From NCBI GenBank assembly GCA_023313575.1, contig JAJTTP010000001.1:2480001-2544000 (forward strand): a DNA stretch of 64,000 nt, read 5' to 3'. This DNA is from Eutypella sp. D-1. Its lineage: Eukaryota; Ascomycota; Sordariomycetes; Xylariales; Diatrypaceae. A program made the position numbers and the translations under genes. Positions within the stretch are counted from its first letter, which is position 1. Each line of letters opens with the position of its first letter. The notes beneath the pieces are model-generated. The model was not told the origin of the DNA. It made no database searches and saw nothing but the letters and a program-made list of their open reading frames with translations. Below, one piece after another: positions 13,138-25,505 of the stretch.

Positions 13138-16100
13138 AACAGCAAAAATTCTTCAATGAATGGAAACCCAAACATCTTTGATACGTCTTCTTTCTTGTGA
13201 CTCTAGATGCTCATCGTGATGCGAACTAGTCTAACTGGGCAATCGGTGTGTAATAACACAACAGGGAGGTCAATCGGACTAGCCAATCTCTTCTCGCCAA
13301 CCCGTCTTCAGATGGACTCCCTAAGTACTAATTGGGCTTCGCTTAAACCAAAGAGGGCCGGAAATCGACCAGACTAGACGAAGAGCGACTGACCTAACAA
13401 AACAAGGCAATTGCTCCCTCGAGTTGTGAACGAATCACGTATCTAGTAATAGGAAGAAGAACCACCGCGAGGATTCGTGACTCAGAAAGAAATACTCGAG
13501 CGAGAGAGCGAGCCCAACCAGGAGAAAGAATCCAAAGACAGATGCCCTATTGAGAAACTGAAGTCCGGCCTGGCCCCCACGGCTACTCCCCGTTTTCGTT
13601 GAAGATCCCGTGGACGCTTGTTGCCCCATTTACTCAAGGTACTTGTTCGGGTAAGGTGGTTTTTAGGTCTCTCTCGTCCAGTGCTCGGCGAGAAGCCGTT
13701 CACCAGTCTCGGCATGGCTCAGTGCAGGTCAATTACCAAGTATGAAATACAATTAGCAGAAAACCCATGGCAGCTAACTAGCAAGGGGGCAAAGACCCTT
13801 GACGCTATAATGTACGATAAGCTACGGATAGACAGTAAAGTATGTCAAGTACTACAACTACATAATGTATACCAACCAGGATGGGTATGACCTATCACTT
13901 GTATTACTAGACATCCTGGACATCTTGAAATCCATAAATCGGCATTATTGTGGTCGTCGAGGTTTCCCGGGCTTCGGTCTTGCATGCATAGCTTCCCCAC
14001 CGGGAGAAATAGTGCGTGCCCTATGCGCAGTGATGCAGCTGGGCCTTTTTTTTGTCCTTTTTCTTTTTTTTCCCCCCTTCCCACTCACTCCCCCACTTGC
14101 CCACCCCATCAGCCCATGCATTCCCCTCTCCTCCCCTCCTCCACAATTCAGCCCTCCCCCTCATGAGGAGACCGAGACATGGCGGAATGAGGATGTTACC
14201 CGGTTCCGAACGGCCTTCCAATGTATATCGGGAAAAGGGGGGGTCAGGCGGGAAGGGAGGGAAACTGGATGAATGGAGGTGAAGGCAAGCACATGAGCGA
14301 CGTAGTTTGCGATACTAGCAATTAGCTTCCGTAATTGGTCGCATCGCCATCCATGCAAGCCATTTAACTGCACGCTCTAGATATAATACTAGATATATCT
14401 ACATATTTAAGTATGTAGTACACCTACCGCTTAAGTCCGGGAAACACGAGGCGGGGTTACTTTGTTGCAATTGACAGAAGCCGTACCCTGCTTGGCTAGC
14501 TCCCTGACATCTACAAGGATCTCTCCATTGACACAGCCTGGAGTCATGGCACCCCTCTATATGCGGTGACGAGTCTAGATCTTCCATTTACCTTTAAAGA
14601 TGCACGCAGCGGATGTGCACATGACGATAGTTTTATTACGGTGATTGCTTTTCTTCGTTTCCCTTGAAGCTCGGCTTGATTGGCAGCGAGCTTTCTACTG
14701 AACCCCGCTCTCTCCTCTTCCCCCGGATTGCCCGATTAGATGACCGGTCGATGATCGCATTGTCGGAGCCCGGAAGGACAGGGGTACGAGGGGACATGTG
14801 ATGTTAAGCTAGTAAGTGATATAGCTATGCGTACACCGACGATCAACAAGAGGACAGGAATATCTCGCAACGTTTCAGTCAGATCTCTGGCTGGTGGCAC
14901 ACGCATTTCCTTCCATGCATGCACGTCCCATGCCTCATGTGCAACCCCACGCGGACTTCTCTCGAGTAAGAGGGATGGTGGAATGAGCGGAGTGCTTGCC
15001 CAGTCAATTGGCGGGCATGAGCAATCTTCGAAGCTGATCCTCGGCGTCGTGCCTTTCCGTGACGGCTACCTATCTGTGCGTTACCCGGTCCATAACTGTA
15101 TTATCCACCATGCGAGTAAGCAAAAGGTTAGGCACGTATGTAATAAATAATTTGTCATGGCCAAGGACGTGGAATCCTGTGCAGCGATCCTGCGGGCGGT
15201 ACTATACCATGGAGGTGAAAAATTAGGCGAAATGGATCGCATCGCATGTATGTAATCTATCTGACCGCCTCGCATTAGCCATTGCTCACCTAGGTAAAAA
15301 CCGGGCACGTCTGCCCTCACCGGTCCGCTCCGCTCGGCGGCAATCCTGCTACACCTAATCCACCTCAATCTAAAATCCTTCTCTGGCCCTCATCTGGCCA
15401 GAAAATTTTCATGCTCTGCAGTAACGACGTATATACATGCAGCATAGTGATCGCAGTTTGTTGATGGCTACCTGACGTATACAACTTGTCTTCAAACCTC
15501 TACCGGGTGGATAGAGCTCAGAGATCAAATTACGTCAGGCTAGGTAGTCCACAATGACATCTCATATCAATACATCCGATCTCGTACCCACTACATAATG
15601 GCATGAGGAGGTGAATGTATCGTAGGAAATCAATAAGTGGTCGACCCTCTTGGTTTCTTCCAAGCTGTTGCAGAGATTTTTAAACATCGAAGGAATTTTG
15701 ATGATGCTTTGAGATATATCGATGGAAAGTTGTTAAAAGCGCTGTGCTTGATCTTCACATGGTGCTGCTCCTGACTGACTGGCTTTCCCTTTCTGTGGCA
15801 TTGAAATAAATCTAAGTAGAGCACGGGCCAATGACAACAAGTAATGCGGTAATCAGCTTATTGAGGCTATTGGCGTAGGTCTCCGACCTCAAGGTAACAT
15901 TTCCGGTTTCCAGTCGGTCAATGCATATTTCAAGCTGAGCATAAGCACGTTGATAGCCTCTCGGTCCCTATTCAGTCTTGTTTCGATAATTAGTAGCAAA
16001 AAACCAGGATGACTGCCCATCCCATCTCGGTGGCAGTACCTAAAATCATAATACCCACGTAGCAATACACATTGGCCTAATACCAGCCTAAGCGGTTCAG

Positions 16101-16687
16101 TTGGTCTAAAGCTCAGAGGGCGCTCTCGCATATGTTTGGGAAGGGAATGTGGAAGTCCTGAAGTTATTGATCGCATAAAGAAACTTTTCTTCATAGTTAT
16201 AGAAGACATGCTACTAGGTGCTTCTCTCAATAGTGTGGCGTGACTCCAGACATAGAACTTACGGGTAGCAGCTGGGACCGAGGCTGCTTTGACGCGTACC
16301 TCGAATCATTATCGCGCCGGTCCTCGGTTCAAATATGTAACGGCCTATCAAGGAGATTGTATCGACTACCGATGTAAACGCCACTGTCATGGAGCCCCTA
16401 TCAACGGACTATGGCGGACGAAAGTTCACGAAAGGGGCTTCGGCCTCCTGATAGTCAGAGAGGGCCACCGTTCAATTCATCTTCAATCTCTACCTATACT
16501 ATCCAACGACCTACCAGTGATCTTCCAGCTTCTATCATTTACTTTATATAATATCCCCTGACAGTCAAGTGGGCTGTGAGTATGCCCCATTTCTTCCAAA
16601 GGCTGGTGCGTTTGCCATTTCTCTCGTGAACACTACTCTCAGCTTGATGTGACTGTTTAGAACTGGGACCAACACAAGAATAAACGG

Positions 16688-16930
16688 TTGCCGACACATC
16701 TACCTATATTAACACCTCCGCTGCGCCTGGTTGATGGCTCCATGACCGTCCTGGAGTACATGAAATCGGACCAAGATGCTTTGAACGGAGATATATTCGC
16801 TGATCCCACCGGGCTCTTCGTCGCGAATGATCACTACTGGCATAGGAATTTGAACTTAAGATATAGTGTTTGGAGATTTATGACGTATAGTCAACAGCAC
16901 ATCAGCATATCTCTCCTAGTGAGACACTAG
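16688..16930 (+). pseudogene. Possible relic of a paraoxonase/arylesterase-like gene
   Basis: One frame reads about 80 residues including GLFVANDHYW. This recalls the 'xNDHYF' metal-site motif of serum-paraoxonase-like arylesterases, preceded by a plausible acidic stretch. There is no start, no splice context and no continuation on either side, and the neighbouring 16289-16561 frame is unrelated to it. If real, it is a fragment. The match is one short motif from memory, so this is a weak call. Confidence 0.2.
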
Positions 16931-17571
16931 TTTTCTCCTATAACGCTCCTCCCCTTTCCCCTCCGGGGCATCACCCTCCCAGCTCTCAATGAGGATGATC
17001 CCTTCAAGATACGAGAGGAAGCATTCGTGATGCGAAGGACCGAATCTTTCAGAGATTGATTGATCGAGCATCAGGGTCTTGTGCCTGGGCCCAAATCTCA
17101 ATGGCCTCGAATGCTTGCTGAAACTCTAGCTGTCGAGGTTGTCTATACACATCTATGTCGAGCTTCATGAACGGACTCATTGTGGCAATAGCATGTCATT
17201 TTTCGAATGACCACAGTAAGATAGGTTCCGAGGGAAAGCATTGGCTATGATAATCTCAAGAGACAGAAGCATGTAACTTCTTCCTTACTGCGCCCTCGCA
17301 CGAGTTACAGGGCGCTGGGCTTTGTGGGAACATGAAAACACCCTTTTGACACGGTAAATGATGTCTTCAGGAATCATTTTCGTCTCTGCTCTTGTGTACT
17401 ATTATATCTGGTCATGATCTTAAGATCTCTTAGGAGAAACATCGGCATGGGGAAAGGCTCAAGTGTGTAGCACCTGGAAGAGTAACAAGGTTATGTTCGG
17501 ACACCAGGAAGCAAGTATTCCATCATCTCTTATCCCATCCCCAATTCTTTCTGTCTAGCTCCTTTACGCGC

Positions 17572-18480
17572 TCACAAGAAGCTTTCTACCAATGCCCTCA
17601 GCTCCCCTTCACCTAATCCCTTAATTCCTAGCAACTCATTATCCAAACGACTCGAGAAATCGCAACCATAGTCCAGATCCCACATCCCGCAGATACAGAA
17701 TGCCAGCATCCCAGCATCAATGGCTTCCTGGGTTCCCTTGGCTAACTCTGCTAAGCCTTCCTGTCTAACCTCCTCTGTACTTTTCACGACGGTGTCCCAC
17801 GCCTTCCCATCTTTTTCCTTGGCGTACTGAATCAGCTGCTTTTGGGAGATTAATGCAGATTGGATGTAAACAAGCCTGTTCGCGGTCTCGTCCTGATGCG
17901 CGATGATGCCTAGAACGGCCCTAGCGATGTCGCTCAAGAGTGTAGAGCTAAAGCGCACATCGCCGCCGTTGTATAGAACCGCGGTATGCTTGCGCAGGTC
18001 CACGATGATACCAACCTGGAGACACCAGTCGAGAAACATGCCGTTGGCCACCCCCGTCCAGGTGAACGTCGGGTTCGCGTCGGACTTCGCTTGGAGGTAT
18101 TCTTGGGTCGCCACTTTGGGTGCGCAGACAGGCAGCTTCGCGCAGAGGGGGTTTCGGGAGTCCATGCCGAACTCCGCGGGGATGAACCTTTTCACGCCCG
18201 CGGCGACGGCTGCGTCGATCAAGGCGTTCTGACCGCCTATCGCCAATGTCGCAAGGCACGAGACAACGACTTCGGCCCCATCCAGCGCGGCCGTCAGGGA
18301 TTGGACAGAGTTGAAGTCCACTTCTTGGATGGTGAGGCTTGGATGCGGTCGCAGCTTAGATGAGCTCCCGCCTATGCGTGAGAGAACTGTGACCTGGAGC
18401 CCCGCCATCAGGAAGGCTTCCAGGATAGGGGCACCGAGGTTGCCTGTAGCTCCGGCAAGCGCGACTCGAGTCGAGGACAT
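17572..18480 (-). CDS. NmrA-like / isoflavone-reductase-like NAD(P)-binding protein
   Basis: Single exon of 302 residues. The N-terminus VALAGATGNLG carries the GxxGxxG dinucleotide-binding loop (Gly10, Gly13, Gly16) of atypical short-chain dehydrogenases. The body keeps the family pattern: a VVSCLAT strand, VKRFIPAEFGMD near residue 95-106, and TWTGVANGMFLDW around 150. This is the usual NmrA/PCBER/isoflavone-reductase length. Members are cytosolic and either reduce small phenolic or secondary metabolites or act as redox sensors; the sequence does not say which. It is followed, with about 825 bp between, by the sugar transporter on the same strand. The start is the ATG directly before the Rossmann strand. 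Family call is firm; substrate is unknown. Confidence 0.9.
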   Translation of the reverse strand: MSSTRVALAGATGNLGAPILEAFLMAGLQVTVLSRIGGSSSKLRPHPSLTIQEVDFNSVQSLTAALDGAEVVVSCLATLAIGGQNALIDAAVAAGVKRFIPAEFGMDSRNPLCAKLPVCAPKVATQEYLQAKSDANPTFTWTGVANGMFLDWCLQVGIIVDLRKHTAVLYNGGDVRFSSTLLSDIARAVLGIIAHQDETANRLVYIQSALISQKQLIQYAKEKDGKAWDTVVKSTEEVRQEGLAELAKGTQEAIDAGMLAFCICGMWDLDYGCDFSSRLDNELLGIKGLGEGELRALVESFL

Positions 18481-19305
18481 CTTGATCTGGCACGTTGGGG
18501 CAGCGGAAACTCTTAATGGGACAAACCGAGCCAGATAATTTACAGTAAGGAACCATAAATCGTTAAGGGCATCAGCTCCTTAAGCCCCGCAGGATTCTTA
18601 TTTCACGTCGCGTGGAGAACAGTAAGAAAAGGGGTTATGAAGATTGATTATCAATCAGCACCAACTCACAGTGATTACAATAAACGGAATTGAAAAACGC
18701 CGGTTCCCAAACATATTAGAAATCAAGTTGCAAATCCATAGCGGGTCTGATGTTGGCCACGGCTATCGGCTCCTCCTGATGGAACCGGTGGCCGGATCCG
18801 AGTGGGTCCTCGAAATCAGTGAACATCGGGCGATTGTAGTACCTACCTAGGTATGTAATGTGCTCTTTTGAAGGTCTATGGAAATTGGAAAAATTTCCTT
18901 TAGTCAAACCGGTAATGATATTTTCGAGATTTTTCTCTATCCAATTCAATCACCTTGACGAAAGATAACTCCTTTCATCTCATAATAGCCGTTTCGGTTC
19001 TTGACATAAGACACTAACTATCCTCCCCGTATCTTCACCCAACACTAATCCAGCATGCTGGCTTTCTACACGCATTTATGTTGTATACTTAAAGTTGAGC
19101 AACGGTGCCCAGTTTCAAGGACAGGTCTTCTGTTCTTTGTAAATAGAGAAAACTTCACATCATATGATTTGCTGGTCGACCGTAGATTCACTATCAAATT
19201 CTTATTTTAATTCATTTGATTATAGTGTCCTCACCTCAATGTAGGTGCTGGCGAAAAATTCGGCCAAGTTGCCATCAGAACGCCTCACCCTCCATTCGTG
19301 TACGA
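18481..19305. other. Intergenic region between NmrA gene and sugar transporter
   Basis: This 825-bp interval holds the promoter side of the NmrA gene and the 3' side of the transporter gene, both on the minus strand. It is moderately AT-rich around 18900-19230. I see no coding exon. Confidence 0.6.
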
Positions 19306-21116
19306 TCACGCAAATTCAAGCTCTGTGGCCCCCGGGGTTTGCCCCTCCTTCTTCTGCTTGACCTGCTCAAGACGCTCCTCGAAGGCGTTGTTAGCAAAGC
19401 TGCTGCTCTTCCAGGGGGCGACGTCATTGTCGAAGACAAGATCAATTTCCTCGAGAGTGCGGCCGGCGGTCTCCGGGTAGGCGAAGAAGATGTGAATCGT
19501 CATGACAAGGCAGAAGATGCCGAAGATAATGTAGGTCTTCCAGACGATGTTGGTGAAGGCGGGGGCGACGAAGTACGCGATAGCGAAGTTAAAGATCCAG
19601 TTAGTCGCCGCCGACATTCCCACGCCCTTGGCCCGGTACTTCAGCGGGAACACCTCCGAGGCGTAGATCCATCCCGCCGGGGCCCACGACAGCCCATAGA
19701 CTCCCGTGAAGATATATGAGCACGCGATCACACCCTTCGCGGCCGGTCCGTGGATCTCCCACCGCAGGTTACGGTTGCCGTCAACCTCATCCACGGGGGA
19801 TCCGTACGACGCCATCAGTCCTGCGATAGCGAAATGCAAGGCCATACACATGAGAGCACCTGTAATGAGCAGGAGACGTCGCGGGATGCGGTCGACGTAG
19901 GGGATGATGAAACCGGTAGTCACGAGGAAGATAACATATTGGATGATCGAAGAAGTCAGAGCCGTATTGCCCGTCTAAAGGTGAATAGTTAGTGTCGATG
20001 TTGCATAGATTGGGTCTAGTGACATGAAGACATACCATTCCGGCCATGGTAAAGATGTAAACGATATAGTACATGGCCACATTGCCACCAAGAAGTTGCT
20101 GCCTGTTTCCAGGTTGTTAGCATGACGTCTTATGTCTAATGACGAGAGCTCTCTGAGTACTTACCACATCTGCACACTCATACCCGCGGTGGTGCGCTTC
20201 CACATCTTCTTTCCAAACAAACCCAGGAAGCTGACAGCCTGGGACTCGGCGGCAACACGCGCTGCCTCCCTGACCTCCTCGTATTCGGTGATGACGATAG
20301 GCTCGTCACGGTTGCCCTTCGCGTGCAGCATGGCCAGAGTATCCAGACATTCGTCCCAGCGCTCTTTGCTGGCCAGCCACCGGGGGCTCTCGGGGAAAAA
20401 GATCAGGGAGATAAGCAAGATCAGGCCCGGAATGCCCTGGATACCCCAGGCGAGCCGGAAAGCAGCGGGCCCCTCGATTCCACGCGAGCAGCCGTATGAG
20501 ATCAGGTACATGATTAGGATGCCCCACTCGATAGCCCATTGTTGGATTCCGACGATGCGGCCACGGATTTTACCAGGCGCGAGCTCGGCCAAGTACACGC
20601 AGACCTGGGAGCTCGTGACTCCGATGCTAAGCCCGGAGATGACGCGGCCCGCGACGAGATGAGCGACATTCTGCGCAGAGCACTGGACGGCAGCACCGAT
20701 CATCCAGACCACACTGGCTACCATGAGAGATCCACGACGACCGAGGTGATCAGACAGCCATCCGGAGCCAACAGCACCAGCGAAGGAGCCAGCAGACATC
20801 GACGCCGTGATGCCTCCCTGCAGGTCTGAGTCCGGACTGTTGAAGTAATCGAGATATTGGTGCGCGCCGATCCATGCTGACATAGACGAGATGTCAAAGC
20901 CGAATAATGCGCCGCCTATTGTCTGTTTTTTGAATGATGCAATTAGGATGGATCCTAGCGGGTTTCGCGAGAAAATGTCAAAGCAGGACGCTTATAATCG
21001 AAGTTGCTTACCCCGAACGCCGCAAGGACTGTCGAAGTTGATATTAGTGAGACATTCTGATGTAATAGGATCGTGTTTCCCTCAAGCTTACCGTAAATAT
21101 TTGATATCTTATACAT
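19306..21116 (-). CDS. MFS sugar transporter (hexose/HXT-like)
   Basis: A plasma-membrane proton-coupled sugar porter, 511 residues. There are five exons: 21092-21116, 21012-21028, 20165-20922, 20036-20102 and 19306-19974; the introns are 63, 89, 62 and 61 bp. The two tiny first exons (25 and 17 nt) encode MYKISNIYVLAAFG, which splices into TIGGALFGFDISSMSAW, the normal start of this family. Family motifs visible: GWLSDHLGRRGSL (loop 2-3), RVISGLSIG, FPESPRWL (loop 6-7), a splice-restored QMWQQLLGGN in helix 7, and PETAGRTLEEID after helix 12. About twelve hydrophobic segments are present. The C-terminal tail is short and acidic/basic, ending LEFA. The class is clear; whether the substrate is glucose or another hexose or pentose is not readable. 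Confidence 0.92.
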
Positions 21117-23851
21117 GTCGAGGAGCTTTGTTGACACAGAACATTCGCAACTTGATGATACTCCTCACTTGATCGTTGACTGATTACTGAAGACACATCC
21201 ACATCTGCGCAGTTTGCTTGGTTTCATATTTCAAGATTGCAACATTGGCGATCACTTGAATATTTATTTGCTTTCCGCGAACGGGCCCCATTATCCCGAT
21301 CGAATGATTGATTGGAGGGGATGTTATAAGATCGGAAGATCTAAGTATTCTCATACGTCCCCGGAATCGTGCGTCACCGACCATCCAGTCAACCAGTCTT
21401 GCCAGTCCAACCCCGTCTCCATCAAAGGACCGAATTCCCCCATGGAGAGAGAGCGCTCCACATGGGGCGGGTTAAGGAGTCACTAAGCCTCCCCTAAATC
21501 TGGGGATTTACGGGGATTTAGTCCAATCCTACTTGCTCATTCGATGTCAATAATTATTTCTTCGTATACATAGTCAAATCGAGAGGTGATCGACACTGAC
21601 GCTCTTATTAGTGCCCCGAAACCATCAACCATACGAATTAATCCCTCCATGGATATGTCCGCCGTCTCGTGTGTCCCCCAATTTTCTCCAGTTTCCCCAA
21701 CTTGGTACCCCAATTGTCCTGTTCGCGGCACCAAGAGCACGTGGCACTGAAGAGAGAATCATGTACTAATCGAACACCACAAGTCGTTACATTTTGCATC
21801 TTGCGCTAGATATCCCCAGGTACTGGTATTTACATAGGTGAATTTGTGGGAATGGCAGGCTCCGCACAAGTCGAGTCAAGTACGGCAAATAGACCTCGGG
21901 AATCTTTTTAGGGTCCGGGTTAACGCGCGCGCCGGGCGCACACCTACGTCATGTAGAATCGCGTGGGCAACTAGCTTAACGACTTCCCGTGCCGTCGCAA
22001 CCCATTATGCGCACCAATCGGCGCTCAAGTTACGGATGTTGATCCACCCCCTGTGTGGCCTGTGTGGCTCGTGGCTTGGTGGCCCAGCAGCGGCAGAACT
22101 CCACAAAGCTTATTTGCGTCCTCGACGGTTTATCGTGGTATCCTCGTTCGAAACCCGCTCCAATCATCGCGGTGTCAAGCTGCGACTTTGCCGATCAGGT
22201 AACGGGACATTACTCTATCGGCCGAGCTAGTGGGTGTGTTTCCCATTTAGCGGGACACCCGTATTACATGGGTGTTTGAAGACCTGTTACTAGGGTTCCC
22301 GTCGTTGATAGTTTCAGGCTTGGATACAATAGCCGTTTGTTTCATTTTGGTTGTAGATCTGTGAGCACTACCTACTTAGAGACCTATGGCATTCCCCGCG
22401 CTGGTTTTGGTAGTGACTAGCAAGTAAGCCGTTCTACCTCCACGTTGAGATTGCATTGTATAGCTGCCCAAATGAACCGCAATTAGTTCTGCTAGGGACT
22501 TATGCATTCATTCCATCTTGGCAAGCTTATCAATTAAAGGTGTAAGCGAGCCTATGATCTATTCACTCCTGTTGAGCAGCGTAGCCGCGTAATAAAGGGG
22601 TCATGCGTTACGTTAGTAACTGCTTTTGATCGTGAGAACTAGATCTATCTACTGATTCGAGAAAGCGACAGCCTTCAAAATCTCCTCTCATAATGGGTGT
22701 AATCCCATTTGATGAATAGGTCCTAGGCAATTTAAATAAGACTAGCGATTATTATATAAGTAGAATGGTTAGTAATAGTTGAGGTTTCCATGCTGTACCG
22801 TAAAGAAGTGCCCTCGGGCCTATTGAGGTAGATCAGGGCGGCCGGATGATAGGGGCGATCGCATCTGCCGACTGTGAGTAGAATCGCAACCGAGAGCCAG
22901 TTAAACCATGGAAGTTGGAGGAACCAACATAACTTACTTTCGCCAAAGACTACCGTTCAAAGTTCTAGGGACACGCACTGTTAGTCACCTTGCATTTTTC
23001 TTTCCGGTTAAGAAGAATCACTGTCGTCCGTCATCTAGCCCCAACTTTGCACCCTCCCAACACCATTCGCGATATAGCCAAACTGCTGTTGCGCTGAAGA
23101 ACGAACGTTGTCACTGTACTTTCTATTAGTTCGGGATGCCGAAGGCGGCACCGCAGGAACCGCGGTAGGAGTACAAGTTGAACGGGCATCGCACGAGAGG
23201 AAGGTTGTCCATATCACCCTGGATCCATCATCCGGCAGCGATGCATTATCATCACCATTTGTAGGACAGATCGACTCTCCGTGGTGTCGGCAGGCCATAG
23301 GAATTAGGTAGCCGCCGGCCATGTTAAGAGAGGCGCGCCCCGCGCCGGCGAGATTTATATCTTATATGTAGAAGTTGTCGGTACGGCATGAAGGCCGCAA
23401 TGTATCAAGGCTTTGGCATCAAGGAACAGAACCTCATTGCCGACCCATAGATCTGGACTTGTCACGTGACATAATTCCGAATTTTCACCAAGAGCACATC
23501 CATGATGGTCCATCTCTTCCAAACGTATAAATCCGGTCGGGCCTACAAGGGCTTCGTTCGTCTCGAAACGGTATCGCCTTTCTGCGGCCAGGAATTGCTG
23601 GAACAGTACTAGACGCCATCAAAGGCACGCTTATCAGCCTCGGCCAGCCCCAGCCCAAACACCTACTTATCCCCAACCGTGCGTCTGCCGCGACACTGAC
23701 CACCTCCCGTCCCGTCCATAGCCTGAGGGTTTCGGATTCGGTTCACGGGGAAATCCGATCGGAAATCGCATCGATTTTCGTCCTTCAATCAGGTTCGCTT
23801 GTATTTACGTAGGATCGAGTTGACTGTATGAACGTCGCGAAATTCTCGGAA
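21117..23851. other. Intergenic region between transporter and amino acid permease
   Basis: This is 2.7 kb without a supported gene. Short protein-like frames occur near 22908-23322 and 23500-23730, the latter with two overlapping plausible frames on the plus strand. None has a recognisable motif or splice context. It includes the upstream region of the sugar transporter. Confidence 0.5.
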
Positions 23852-25505
23852 TCAGGAGTTGGAGTTATCCGCGCATGACCAGGCTCCCTGACCTTCAGTA
23901 TCCTGATACGAGGCGATGATTGATAGAATGGCGCCGTACGTGCCGGAAACCATCAGGAAAGTACCACCAACAATAACAAAAATACACCAGCAAACCATCA
24001 ACACCCACTGAGGCCGTCGCTCTTTCTTCCCACTGCTCCAGTTGTCGTAAAACCACATGGCACCCATCGGCTGAAACGCCATGATGCAACCGAGCAAGGC
24101 CCCTACAAGAGATACAAGACTGTCGAAAACGGGTATGCCACTTGCGATGAGGTACGCGACCAAATTCACACCGAAGGTGCAACCCAGCCAGGTCGCCCAG
24201 TGGACAAGGGTGTTGCCAGTAAGGTGCTTCGTTCCTCGGAGAATGCGGACAAAAATGAACTTGGCGGGCATCTACATGCATGTTAGCGCATGAGTTCCGA
24301 CGAGAAGGCAGGCGTGGACTTACGTGGGTAACCAGAATTGTAGTCATAGCAAGGCCGGGGAGGGCGAAACCGTAAGCAATCTTTTTCAACAATGGACCAG
24401 CAGACCCGAGAGCCGGTGACGTGACGAAAGAGCCACAGTAGTAATATACGACGACACCAATGGCAACGTAAAGTGCCGTAACTGAGCCTTGGCAGACGAG
24501 TAAAGATCGCTTATAGAGACGAGGATCTCGCATTTCGGCAGCAATGGAGAAAAAACCCACGGTACCTCCGTAAGCAAAAACCATAGTCGACACGGAAGAG
24601 ACCGCTTCCGCGAATGTTGGTTGCTTGAAGAGCTGGTAATCGGAGGACCAAGGACCTTCTTGTGGTGCGGCAGACGGCCGGTCCTGAATACCAACGGCGA
24701 TGGTAACGATCATAACTGCAACGTGGTGAGTACTATTGCCGAGAGCAAACACGGGAAGACGGCAGCCAAACTTACTGGCAGTGATGATGCAGAACAAGCC
24801 GAACCAAGCGAGCAAGCTTATCTTGCCTAGAGTTCGGATGCTGGAGAACACGAAGCCAATGATGGCAGCTACAGCCACAAATACGGCAGTGCATGCGCCG
24901 TGAGAAGATACAGCGTTCAAGCCAATTGAAAGACTCAGCATACCCGAGCCAGCCGCGAATATCCAGTCTGAAGTGCTACTGTTAGGCTGAAAAGTCTCGA
25001 TGTGGCCAAAAGGGGATGTTGGCTCTTACATAGGCAAAAGCAGATGTAGAAGAATTCACGACCGATGCGGCCGAATAACAATTCACCCACGTCGTCGATT
25101 CCGTATACTTCTCGGTGCCGTACCTTGAAGACACCAATTATATAGGCAGACCACGTCGTCATAGCACTAATCGTCACCAAGCAGATAACGCCAGGTATTA
25201 GCCCCAGCGTGTCGAAGGCTTTGGGGATCGAGAGGATGCCGAGGCCGAGCTCGGTTTTCATCATCAGGGCAACCGTCCCAAGCCACCCGAGCTGTTGGCA
25301 GAGGTCAGCGTAAAAGGCACGGTATACTGGAAGGATGAGGGCATACACTGCGATAATTGGGGCCATCGTCTCTTATTTCGCCGAAGACGGCGTCGGGCTC
25401 GCCTGGAGATTCGTCGTACACTTCGCCACCAGCGCGGGAAGGTGAACGGTCTGAACCCTCCCGAGATAGAGGCTCAGGCTTTTTCGGCTCAGACATCTCG
25501 TTCAT
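23852..25505 (-). CDS. Neutral amino acid permease, AAAP family (Mtr-like)
   Basis: A plasma-membrane amino acid/proton symporter, 474 residues. There are five exons: 25347-25505, 25030-25291, 24776-24967, 24324-24715 and 23852-24271; the introns are 55, 62, 60 and 52 bp, each with a good GT donor and AG acceptor. Every junction restores the expected family sequence (for example NYRSLGWLGTV, CFCLYWIFAAGSGM, THMPAKFIFVRILRG). A hydrophilic N-terminus of about 55 residues with EPDAVFGEI is followed by the first helix, MMKTELGLGILSIP. About eleven hydrophobic segments follow, ending WSCADNSNS. This is the pattern of Neurospora Mtr and its many fungal paralogues, which take up neutral aliphatic and aromatic amino acids. 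The specific substrate cannot be told. No disruption seen. Confidence 0.93.

Larger units (their letters stand above)
12474..17571. other. Intergenic tract between the pro1-like gene and the NmrA gene
   Basis: The first part is probably 3' UTR of the regulator. A nested inverted repeat lies at 13092-13137. Between about 15600 and 17200 several short stretches look protein-like but change frame or meet stops; the clearest is noted separately at 16688-16930. The rest shows nothing I can support as a gene. Confidence 0.5.

Noticed and set aside
16300..16345. GGTTCAAAT-like B box
   Set aside because: No A box and no cloverleaf stems; treated as chance.
23035..23322. 95-codon minus-strand frame between transporter and permease
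   Set aside because: No ATG-supported start with context, no motif, and a second frame is equally protein-like; not enough to call a gene.
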